Of a DNA stretch of 32,302 nt, positions 24,013 to 30,292 are shown one piece after another. This DNA comes from Paenibacillus vini (GTDB taxonomy: Bacteria; Bacillota; Bacilli; Paenibacillales; Paenibacillaceae). The stretch covers positions 1-32,302 of the forward strand of contig NZ_BOSL01000029.1 of assembly GCF_018403325.1 (NCBI RefSeq). The letters run 5' to 3'. Both the position numbers and the translations under genes were made by a program. Positions within the stretch are counted from its first letter, which is position 1. Every line of letters begins with the position of its first letter. The notes under the pieces are model-generated. The model had not been told where the DNA came from, did not search any database, and worked only from the letters and a program-made list of their open reading frames with translations.

Positions 24013-24305
24013 TTGTTCACCCCTTGCTGAGTCATATTCAATTCCAGGGCAACCTCGCGCTCAGTCTTGTCTTGCAGATAAAGCTTATAAATGATCGTAC
24101 GCCCCGTATTGGAAGGCAGCGCATTGATCAACTGACGGATCAACATTTTGTTGTCAGAAGATGAGGCAAAGCTGGATATGGCCGGTTCGAATCCGTTGAA
24201 TGAACATTCCCGTTTTTTCACGACTTTGGCTTTGTACTGTACCCTCCAGGCGATACGGTAGACTTCCCTCCGATACTGCTCGTACGCGGTCGTTTGTTCT
24301 TTCAA
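23964..24305 (-). CDS. sigO: SigO-like sigma region 4 subunit
   Basis: 113 residues. The second half is a sigma region 4 with its HTH: LIRQLINALPSNTGRTIIYK, then DKTEREVALELNMTQQGVNKW and KRKMIQEL. The first half (REVYRIAWRVQYKAKVVKKR) is short and basic, and there is no region 2 in this protein. The next gene supplies a region 2-like partner. The start is TTG at 24305, with GGGGGAGG 5 nt upstream. The longer frame up to 24590 would run through the promoter region and the opposing gene and is rejected. It seems shorter than the B. subtilis SigO I remember, so a phage-type sigma-4 regulator is possible. The YvrJ neighbour favours SigO. Confidence 0.65.
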   Translation of the reverse strand: MKEQTTAYEQYRREVYRIAWRVQYKAKVVKKRECSFNGFEPAISSFASSSDNKMLIRQLINALPSNTGRTIIYKLYLQDKTEREVALELNMTQQGVNKWKRKMIQELSRMMSS

Positions 24306-24334
24306 AATTACCTCCCCCTTCCATATTTCATCTT

Positions 24335-24377
24335 CTAAGTATAGGGAAATATGAGGGTTCGTCTTACAACCATTAAT
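24335..24377 (-). promoter_or_regulatory. promoter-like motif of the sigO/rsoA-like genes
   Basis: On the minus strand ATTAATGGTTGTAA (24377-24364) is followed after exactly 20 bp by TATACTTAG (24343-24335), about 30 bp before the TTG start. The divergent yvrJ side carries the same two boxes at the same spacing. The 20-bp gap does not suit a SigA promoter. Confidence 0.6.
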
Positions 24378-24411
24378 ATGTGATTTAATTTTAATTATAA
24401 CATTTTTTCTA

Positions 24412-24453
24412 ATTATTGGTTGTAAATGGTGGATTATTTTTTCTCTATATAAG
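24412..24453 (+). promoter_or_regulatory. promoter-like motif of the yvrJ-like gene
   Basis: ATTATTGGTTGTAA (24412-24425) is followed after exactly 20 bp by TATATAAG (24446-24453), about 20 bp before the AAAGGAGG ribosome site. The upstream box matches the sigO-side box in 13 of 14 positions on the opposite strand. Confidence 0.6.
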
Positions 24454-24489
24454 TGAAAGGGAGTTTTCAAAGAAAGGAGGTCCTTGAAC

Positions 24490-24702
24490 ATGCAGGTTAC
24501 GGATATCGTATCGATGGTTGCGAATGTCGGTTTCCCCGTTACACTGTGCTTTATACTAATCAAATATGTGCTGCAAACGGTCGGAACCAAGCTGGATCAT
24601 ATGAATGATAAAATAGCTGCGCTAACGGAAGAGATTCGAAGTTTGGAAGACGGCAATGACGGCAGCGGTACAGTGGATCAAAACGGTGCTAAGCATAGAT
24701 GA
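24490..24702 (+). CDS. yvrJ: YvrJ-family membrane protein
   Basis: 70 residues, one N-terminal membrane helix (IVSMVANVGFPVTLCFILIK) with the NVGFP signature of the YvrJ family, then a short heptad-like helix (LDHMNDKIAALTEEIRSL) and a polar tail. Holin-like BhlA/UviB proteins share this build. The ATG is chosen over a TTG two codons earlier because AAAGGAGG stands 9 nt before the ATG and only 3 nt before the TTG. It is divergent from the sigO/rsoA-like pair, as yvrJ lies by that pair in B. subtilis. The cellular role is unknown. No anti-sigma gene like yvrL/rsiO is seen nearby. Confidence 0.8.
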   Translation: MQVTDIVSMVANVGFPVTLCFILIKYVLQTVGTKLDHMNDKIAALTEEIRSLEDGNDGSGTVDQNGAKHR

Positions 24703-24833
24703 ATGAAGGTCTGTCTATCGTTCCTAAGCCGGTATCCCCTCTTCTATTGTATGCTCTTCCTTCCTTGTCCAATTACTTCGTCCTGTTAAGTTTCATTGAC
24801 CTTTGGAGTAATCGTGTTTGCCATTCAAATCAA

Positions 24834-24886
24834 AAATGGCAGCCGCCCATTCTGTTCAATTACAGAAACGAGGCCGGCTGCCATTT
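24834..24886. terminator. bidirectional terminator / cruciform
   Basis: A 12-bp stem AAATGGCAGCCG/CGGCTGCCATTT has an inner TTCTGT/ACAGAA stem in the loop. It lies between the convergent yvrJ-like gene and the oxidoreductase at 24895, with a short T-run after it on the minus strand. Confidence 0.75.
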
Positions 24887-24894
24887 ATTATTAC

Positions 24895-25890
24895 TTATTC
24901 AAAAGGATACTTCAGTCCCCACTGTGCCCGAATCGCGTCAAGCAGCTTCAAAATGCCCAGCGACTCGTCAAGCGTAATGGCCGGACTCTCCGTAAGTCCT
25001 TCAAGCAAGCATCTGCCCACTTCCTCCGCTTCGAACGAATATCCTGTGGACAAACGTCCGTCGGTAAACTTTTCTTCCTCTTGTCCGGTTACCCGGAGAA
25101 CCGCTTCGGTCGCATTCAAGAATGAAGGAATGTGGATCGTCCCTTCCGTTCCGTGAATGTAAGCGTCATTCGTCAAATCCAGGCGAACCGCCCCGTTTAG
25201 CGTTGCCGTTCTGCCCTTGCCGTAATCCAACAGAATGGAAAACTTCTCGTCTACTCCGGTTTCGCCGATATCGGCGGAGCTCCATACTTTTTCAGGTTCG
25301 GTTCCAAAAATCATGGAAGCAAAAGACACCGGGTAAATACCTGCATCCAACAGCGCTCCGCCTCCAAGCTGCGGATTAAGCAGCCGGCCCTGCGGATTCC
25401 AATCGCTGCGGAAGCCAAATTCGGCTTTAACCAGCTTAACCTCGCCGATCCGCCCTTCTTCCAACCATTTTCTTACTTGCACGATCGGTGGAAGAAAACG
25501 CGTCCACATCGCCTCCATCAGGAACAGATTTTGTTGCTTGGCCGATGAAATCAGCTGCTCCAGTTCGGCGCTGTTCACGGTAAACGGCTTCTCGCATAAT
25601 ACCGCTTTACCCGCATTCAAGGCGGTCAAGACATTATCCCGGTGATAAGGATGCGGGGTCGCCACATAAATCGCGTCGATGTCCGGATCATTCACCAGTT
25701 CCTCATAACTGCCGTAAGCGCGCGGCAGGCCGAATTTCTCCGCAAACTTTGCGGCGCTTTCCTTCGTACGTGAGCCTGCGGCCAGGCCCTCGCCATTGCC
25801 GACATGGGCCAAATCCTCGGCGAATTTCTCCGCGATCCAGCCTGTGCCCATAATTCCCCATTTGATCTTCTTAACTGTCGATTCTCCCAT
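24895..25890 (-). CDS. Gfo/Idh/MocA family oxidoreductase
   Basis: A 331-residue NAD(P)-dependent dehydrogenase. The Rossmann motif GIMGTGWIA is at residues 12-20. The catalytic EKP motif is at 100-102 (Lys101), and LDAGIYP holds Tyr186 at the place of the catalytic Tyr of dimeric dihydrodiol dehydrogenases. It probably oxidises a sugar, inositol-like or diol substrate, which cannot be narrowed. The ATG has AAGGAG 8 nt upstream. The next gene upstream (25978-26973) is a gap-free paralogue of the same length, so the pair arose by tandem duplication. The 87 bp between them is AT-rich and contains a TATAAT but no good -35. Confidence 0.9.
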   Translation of the reverse strand: MGESTVKKIKWGIMGTGWIAEKFAEDLAHVGNGEGLAAGSRTKESAAKFAEKFGLPRAYGSYEELVNDPDIDAIYVATPHPYHRDNVLTALNAGKAVLCEKPFTVNSAELEQLISSAKQQNLFLMEAMWTRFLPPIVQVRKWLEEGRIGEVKLVKAEFGFRSDWNPQGRLLNPQLGGGALLDAGIYPVSFASMIFGTEPEKVWSSADIGETGVDEKFSILLDYGKGRTATLNGAVRLDLTNDAYIHGTEGTIHIPSFLNATEAVLRVTGQEEEKFTDGRLSTGYSFEAEEVGRCLLEGLTESPAITLDESLGILKLLDAIRAQWGLKYPFE

Positions 25891-25977
25891 GGTTGGCTCT
25901 CCTTTTGCATACTAAATAATTTGAATTATATTAATTCTACCAAATTAAGAAGGGCAAAAACCAATATTTCACTGCAA

Positions 25978-26973
25978 CTATTCAAAAGGATAACGCAGGC
26001 CCCATTGAGCACGCATCGTATCCAGTTGTTCCATCACCTTTAAAGATTCATCGAGAGGCATCAGGGGGCTTTCCGTTTCCCCGGCAAGAATGCATCTGCC
26101 CACTTCTTCAGCCTCGTACTCATACCCTTTTCCCAAGCGATTGTCGGTATAAGTATCCACCACTTCCCCGTCCTTATATAGGGAGACAGAGGGAGCTTTA
26201 TTCATGGAAGGCAGCGAGATACATCCCTTTGTTCCGTGGATGACGGCTTCATTTCGCAAACCGAGCCGGATGGCTCCGTGCAAAGAAGCAACTTCCCCCG
26301 TGTCATAGGTCAGCAGAGCCGAAAACTGCTCGTCCACCCCTGTCCCGCCTATCCGGGCCGTGCTCCAAATTGCCCGCGGTTGAATACCGAATATCATCGA
26401 GGCGAAAGCCACAGGATAGATTCCCACATCCAGCAGCGATCCCCCGGCAAGCTCCGGATTCAGTAGCCTTGTCTCAGGCTCCCAATCGGCCATAAATCCG
26501 AACTCGGCCTGCAGCAGACGAACTTCTCCAATCCGGCCGGACCGGATCCATTCCATGGCTTTGCGTACTGGGGGCAAGAAGCGCATCCACATGGCCTCCA
26601 TCAGGAATAATCCGCGCTCTCTGGCGGTCAAGATCAATACTTCCAATTCACGACTGTTTACAGTCATCGGCTTTTCACAAAGCACGGCCTTGCCCGCCCG
26701 CAGACTGTTCAGCGCATTCTCCAAGTGGTAACGGTGCGGTGTTGCGACATAAATGACATCAATATCCGGGTCATTCACCAGTTCCATGTAACTTCCGTAG
26801 GCACGGGGAATTCCGAATTGGTTGGCGAAGAGCGCCGCATTCCCGGGCTTGCGCGATCCTACCGCATAAGCGACCCCATTCGTCGTGTGGGCCAGGTCGG
26901 CCACAAATTGCTCCGCGATCGTGCCGGTCCCCATGATCCCCCACTTGACTATTCTTTGAATCGGCTCTCTCAT
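25978..26973 (-). CDS. Gfo/Idh/MocA family oxidoreductase, paralogue
   Basis: 331 residues, co-linear with the downstream gene and roughly two thirds identical by eye. It has GIMGTGTIA (12-20), EKP with Lys101 and LDVGIYP with Tyr186. The changes cluster in the C-terminal substrate-facing half (for example LYKDGEVVDTYTDNRLGKG), which suggests different substrate use. The ATG has AAGGGGGAG 4 nt upstream. The stretch to the next gene (26974-27134) holds only that gene's promoter. Confidence 0.9.
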   Translation of the reverse strand: MREPIQRIVKWGIMGTGTIAEQFVADLAHTTNGVAYAVGSRKPGNAALFANQFGIPRAYGSYMELVNDPDIDVIYVATPHRYHLENALNSLRAGKAVLCEKPMTVNSRELEVLILTARERGLFLMEAMWMRFLPPVRKAMEWIRSGRIGEVRLLQAEFGFMADWEPETRLLNPELAGGSLLDVGIYPVAFASMIFGIQPRAIWSTARIGGTGVDEQFSALLTYDTGEVASLHGAIRLGLRNEAVIHGTKGCISLPSMNKAPSVSLYKDGEVVDTYTDNRLGKGYEYEAEEVGRCILAGETESPLMPLDESLKVMEQLDTMRAQWGLRYPFE

Positions 26974-27069
26974 AGGTCTCCCCCTTTGAAGTAGGTTCTA
27001 AAAATCATGTACCCTTTATCCGGGAAGATGAAATAAACGGCCTCATTCCTAAATAATGCATCTTTCACT

Positions 27070-27099
27070 TTGATTCATTCCGTCCGAATCCTTTATACT
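27070..27099 (+). promoter_or_regulatory. SigA-type promoter
   Basis: TTGATT (27070-27075) and TATACT (27094-27099) are 18 bp apart, about 35 bp before the ATG at 27135. Confidence 0.6.
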
Positions 27100-27134
27100 A
27101 GAGGTTGAACAAAATGAAGTGCCGGAGGCGGATT

Positions 27135-27629
27135 ATGCTTACCTTTGAACAAAAGCTACAAATATTGGATTCTTACCCCGAACTGGACAGAAAAAATGTA
27201 TCGCTCGGCCGGGTAAATTATCAGTACGAACAAAGCGTTCACGACAAGAAAACCGTAGCCTATCATTTGCATCCTAACGGTAACGGCTTCGTCTATGCAG
27301 GACTGCTGCAGGGCTATGACGTCGATGATAAAGGTTACGTCAATATTCGGGATTTCACCGAGGAAGATTTGCGCAATCTGGTAGCCAAGTCCATACATTC
27401 TCTTTCCACGGGCGGGAAAGCGCCGGAAACGGCGGTAGTGCCCGATTATATCTCCAAGGACTCTCCCGGCGGCATCTGGACCGATGGTGACGGAGGAACG
27501 CTCACGCTGAAGTATGAGGATGACCTTTGGTACATCTACTCCGGCATCAATCTGGAGATGGTATTCGAAACGCGGGAGGAAGCGGGTGAATACTTAACGG
27601 AAGAAGGCTTTAAGCCGCAAAAAAAATAA
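27135..27629 (+). CDS. small cytosolic protein of unknown function
   Basis: 164 residues, no signal peptide or membrane helix, acidic and rich in Tyr and Gly. It has segments such as LGRVNYQYEQSVHDKKTVAY, NGNGFVYAGLLQGY and LKYEDDLWYIYSGINLEMVF that look like alternating beta strands, ending in FETREEAGEYLTEEGF. I do not recognise a characterised family. The ATG at 27135 has GGAGGCGG 3-5 nt upstream, while the earlier in-frame ATG at 27105 sits at the predicted transcription start. Single-gene unit with its own promoter and terminator. Confidence 0.8.
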   Translation: MLTFEQKLQILDSYPELDRKNVSLGRVNYQYEQSVHDKKTVAYHLHPNGNGFVYAGLLQGYDVDDKGYVNIRDFTEEDLRNLVAKSIHSLSTGGKAPETAVVPDYISKDSPGGIWTDGDGGTLTLKYEDDLWYIYSGINLEMVFETREEAGEYLTEEGFKPQKK

Positions 27630-27638
27630 CGATAATAA

Positions 27639-27672
27639 ACGCAGCTCCGCACTTACGGGGGCTGCGTTTTTT
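27639..27672 (+). terminator. intrinsic terminator
   Basis: AACGCAGC/GCTGCGTT stem with an imperfect CCG/CGG top, then six T, 10 bp after the stop at 27629. Confidence 0.85.
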
Positions 27673-27679
27673 AGAGGTT

Positions 27680-27884
27680 GTTCAAAAAATCATCTTTTGA
27701 TCACGAAGTGTCTCAGGTTGCTTATTCGACATCGAATCTTGAACTCAGGCGGGCCTAGAGGATGCTTCCGAAGTATGTTTCCTGCGGAAACATTTGAGGT
27801 GCTCACGTAGGTTTTGCCTACGCTCCGCTCCTCTGTCCCTCCTTCATCCAACCTTCTTGGTGCTGAAAAGTCGACTTTTTGAAC
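27680..27884. mobile_element. MITE-like element
   Basis: Terminal inverted repeats of 19 bp (27680-27698 and 27866-27884), GTTCAAAAAATCATCTTTT against GTTCAAAAAGTCGACTTTT when the second is inverted. Inside are two further hairpins: ATGTTTCC-TGC-GGAAACAT and CGTAGG-TTTTG-CCTACG. There is no credible gene, and the open frame on the minus strand is a by-product. I believe similar elements are scattered in Paenibacillus genomes, but that is from memory. Confidence 0.6.
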
Positions 27885-27979
27885 ACACACTTTTAGTATT
27901 CGCAAAAAAATATTTTTAGAAATGTTCAAAAAAATGTTTGATTTTAGTCACAAAATGTTCAATAATTAAGTAAGACACA

Positions 27980-27993
27980 AATTGTTCACAATT
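27980..27993. promoter_or_regulatory. palindrome before the small membrane protein gene
   Basis: AATTGTTCACAATT is a perfect dyad with TC in the centre, 32 bp before the ATG of the 39-residue gene. Two related TGTTCA strings lie 5' of it (27923 and 27957). It may be an operator; its half-site resembles that of Rex or Fnr-type regulators only partly. Confidence 0.35.
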
Positions 27994-28024
27994 ATCCATT
28001 GCGAAACAAAGGAGCTGACTACAC

Positions 28025-28144
28025 ATGTGGGAACCAGGGAGCAGTAAAGTTAAAAGCGGCGCATTCGGATGGATTATCGCATTAGGCGTTTTCTACGCCG
28101 TCTTCTATACCGTATTCACTCTCTATTCGATTCACGGCCAATAA
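28025..28144 (+). CDS. 39-residue single-helix membrane protein
   Basis: ATG at 28025 with AAGGAG 10 nt upstream, TAA at 28142. The product starts MWEPGSSKVKSGAFGW, followed by one membrane helix (IIALGVFYAVFYTVF) and a short tail ending SIHGQ. It is rich in aromatic residues. The frame has a good ribosome site, a palindromic upstream region and an intrinsic terminator 40 bp after the stop, so it forms its own transcription unit. Small proteins of this type often help assemble respiratory or transport complexes, but no partner is seen here and I do not recognise a family. Confidence 0.65.
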   Translation: MWEPGSSKVKSGAFGWIIALGVFYAVFYTVFTLYSIHGQ

Positions 28145-28184
28145 CCTTTCGTATTTGTAAACGTTGTCACAATTCAATTTTGAT

Positions 28185-28215
28185 AAGCCTGCCGGCCCTT
28201 GCCGCAGGCTTTTTT
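28185..28215 (+). terminator. terminator of the 39-residue gene
   Basis: AAGCCTGC/GCAGGCTT stem with a GG/CC inner part, followed by a run of T. Confidence 0.85.
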
Positions 28216-28246
28216 GCATACTATGCCGATTCCAAGCAGAAACGAA

Positions 28247-28288
28247 CAAGACGGCTGGCCCCAGCACATCCCGGGTCCAGCCGTCTTG
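28247..28288 (-). terminator. hairpin after the lipoprotein gene
   Basis: A perfect 12-bp stem CAAGACGGCTGG/CCAGCCGTCTTG with an 18-nt loop, just past the stop at 28300. The T stretch after it on the minus strand is broken (TTCGTTTC). Confidence 0.6.
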
Positions 28289-28299
28289 CTTAATCTTGC

Positions 28300-29193
28300 T
28301 TATTGCGCGCTGTCTAGCGCCTCTTGTGGTACTTTAATGGAAGTAATTTCGTCGTATTTAGAAATGTTGCTGTCCATTTTCATATCCAGGGAAACACTTT
28401 GTCCTTCCACATCCATATCCATCGACATTTCGACAACGGACTTGGTCGGCAAGTACGTTTCTTTATTCACCGCATACGAAATTTTGATTTCTTTAATATT
28501 CATTTGCTCCAGCATTGCTGCTGTTTGCTCGTTTTCTCCGCCAGCTTGACTCATCAAAGACTTGGCCAGCTCCTTCAAGCCGTCGCCGGAAAGGTCTGCG
28601 GAAAGAACGAACTCATCCCCCTCTTCAACCACCTTGGCATCGTTCGAAATCGATTTAAACTGCTCCAACTGGGCTTCAGGACTAGCCGATTGCTCAAGAC
28701 TCGCCATCAGCTGATCACGGGTTTCATCCGGCATCTTGACCCAGTTTCCATCCACTTTGGAATAGATCCCTTCCTGAGTAATGTACTGCTCGATGTTCTG
28801 GCTGCCTTGATCGCCCATGGACATATCCATGACTTGATACATCGCCAACGGTTCCTTCACCATATCGATTTTCATCGTCATATCGACTTTCTGTTCCTGC
28901 TTCTGATCGCCTTGCGCCATTACGATATTTTGGTTGACCTTGGCATCCATCGAAAAGCTCTTGAGCTTTTCGCTTGCTTCCGTCGCTTTTTTGATCAGCT
29001 CTTCGACTGTAGGAACTGCCGTTTCTGTATTTGCCGGTGTGTTATCGGCTGTGTTTGCTGCCCCCTGATTCGATTCGTTTGCTGCGTTGGCTGCTGCGTT
29101 AGCCTCTCCGCCCTCCAACGCTTTTTCCTTGCCACATGCTGTAATTCCTAGTACCAATACTGCTCCCAATAGTGCTGCTGTCCATTTTTTCAA
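28300..29193 (-). CDS. DUF6612-like lipoprotein
   Basis: 297 residues with lipobox ITAC (Cys20), then an Ala/Asn-rich linker to about residue 60. The folded part (VEELIKKATEASEKLKSFSM, then IEQYITQEGIYSKVDGNWVK, and the ending YLPTKSVVEMSMDMDVEG) is a set of Met-rich beta strands. It resembles LolA/LppX-like hydrophobic-ligand folds and the DUF6612 family of Bacillota lipoproteins. Lipid or membrane-stress handling is a guess. The start is TTG with GGGAGG 8 nt upstream. It stands alone, with a hairpin after it. Confidence 0.82.
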   Translation of the reverse strand: MKKWTAALLGAVLVLGITACGKEKALEGGEANAAANAANESNQGAANTADNTPANTETAVPTVEELIKKATEASEKLKSFSMDAKVNQNIVMAQGDQKQEQKVDMTMKIDMVKEPLAMYQVMDMSMGDQGSQNIEQYITQEGIYSKVDGNWVKMPDETRDQLMASLEQSASPEAQLEQFKSISNDAKVVEEGDEFVLSADLSGDGLKELAKSLMSQAGGENEQTAAMLEQMNIKEIKISYAVNKETYLPTKSVVEMSMDMDVEGQSVSLDMKMDSNISKYDEITSIKVPQEALDSAQ

Positions 29194-29415
29194 CTGTATA
29201 TCCTCCCAATGTTATGTAGTCCCAGTGATATTACCCAAACAATAACCTCGTGTAACTGGGCGAAAAGACTTATTTCGACAACATTCTCGCTCCCCCTCAT
29301 TTGGTAGAAATGTCCTATTGCTTCCGTAAACCCGGTCATTCCTCCTCATCTGAGTTATAATGATACAATGACGTCTTATCCGGAAATGTTCCGCTCACGA
29401 AAGGAAGAAATTCGA

Positions 29416-30006
29416 TTGAAAAATTTACTCGTCACCGGTTACCGTGCGCACGAACTCGGCATATACAACAATAAGCACGAAGGAATTCCTTATATTCGGC
29501 AAGCGATCGCAGCGCGCCTGATTCCCCTGATCGAAGAGGGATTGGAGTGGGTGATTACCCCGGGTCAATACGGCGTCGATTTATGGGCCTGTGAAGCCGT
29601 ATTGGAGTTAAAAGAGACCTATCCGCAGTTGAAGTGCTCGATTATTACCGCCTTCAGCAATCAGGAGGAACAATGGAAAGAGGAGAAGCAAACCTATTAC
29701 CGCGAGCTTATCCGCAAGGTCGACTTCTATGGCTCCGTCAGCAAAGAGGGTTATCAGGGCGTGTGGCAATTCAGGGCCCGGGATGAGCTGCTGTTCCGGA
29801 AAAGTGATGGTATTCTGCTCGTTTATGATGAAGAGGCCGGCGAAGCCAGCCCGAAATTCATTAAGGAGCGTGCCCTTAAAAAGCAGATGGAGGAAGGCTA
29901 TGTCTACCTTCAGATCGGACCTGAGGACATACAGGCGGTTGCGGAGGACCAGCAGGTTTGGGAGGATTATCCTTCGGACTACTCTTCGGACTACTCTTCG
30001 GAATAA
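29416..30006 (+). CDS. ypsA: YpsA-like SLOG-family protein
   Basis: 196 residues of the DUF1273/YpsA family in the SLOG Rossmann superfamily, thought to bind a nucleotide-like ligand. In B. subtilis YpsA is linked to cell division. Visible are LLVTGYRAHELGIYN at the start, GLEWVITPGQYGVDLWACEA (the GQxGVxLW core), CSIITAF and RKSDGILLVYDEEAGEASPK. The TTG start has AAAGGAAG 8 nt upstream; the frame begins at ATG 29368 but that has no ribosome site. The C-terminus ends in a 12-nt duplication giving SDYSSDYSSE. A TATAAT lies at 29356-29361. Confidence 0.88.
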   Translation: MKNLLVTGYRAHELGIYNNKHEGIPYIRQAIAARLIPLIEEGLEWVITPGQYGVDLWACEAVLELKETYPQLKCSIITAFSNQEEQWKEEKQTYYRELIRKVDFYGSVSKEGYQGVWQFRARDELLFRKSDGILLVYDEEAGEASPKFIKERALKKQMEEGYVYLQIGPEDIQAVAEDQQVWEDYPSDYSSDYSSE

Positions 30007-30038
30007 CTTCCGGAAAGGTCCTTCAACTCCCCGGAATG

Positions 30039-30048
30039 CAAACGTTTG
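30039..30048. promoter_or_regulatory. LacI/MalR-type operator 1
   Basis: CAAACGTTTG palindrome (TGCAAACGTTTGATCA in context), upstream of the glgP promoter. It resembles MalR sites more than a CcpA cre. Confidence 0.55.
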
Positions 30049-30119
30049 ATCATTAATTCATCGATTAAATCGCAAAATAATGAATTTTCTCTGCCGTTTT
30101 TTCGATTTCGTCAATATTT

Positions 30120-30149
30120 TTGTCAATTTCTTCTTCCTTTTTGCATAAT
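30120..30149 (+). promoter_or_regulatory. promoter of glgP
   Basis: TTGTCA (30120-30125) and CATAAT (30144-30149), 18 bp apart, lie between the two operators. The leader is about 135 nt. Confidence 0.5.
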
Positions 30150-30206
30150 ATGTGCTAAAATAATTCTCGAAATCGCTTTCACATCGGCAAGCTACTTTCT
30201 AAAAGA

Positions 30207-30216
30207 CAAACGTTTG
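30207..30216. promoter_or_regulatory. LacI/MalR-type operator 2
   Basis: A second CAAACGTTTG palindrome (ACAAACGTTTGCAC), downstream of the predicted transcription start. It is 168 bp from the first, about 16 helical turns. Confidence 0.55.
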
Positions 30217-30292
30217 CACTAACCTATCATACCTTGCTTCGTCCGAAAAGAAATGGCCGATGTATCCATGAATTTACGAGGAGGCTTACCTA

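Noticed and set aside
23964-24590. Longer 208-codon version of the sigma-4-like gene
   Set aside because: The extra part crosses the shared promoter region and the opposite yvrJ-like start. The TTG at 24305 has a near-perfect ribosome site.
27690-27929. 79-codon frame on the minus strand
   Set aside because: It covers the MITE-like element and its hairpins, with no ribosome site or recognisable fold.
30039-30216. CcpA cre sites
   Set aside because: The CAAACGTTTG core lacks the outer bases of the cre consensus and fits LacI/MalR-type operators better.
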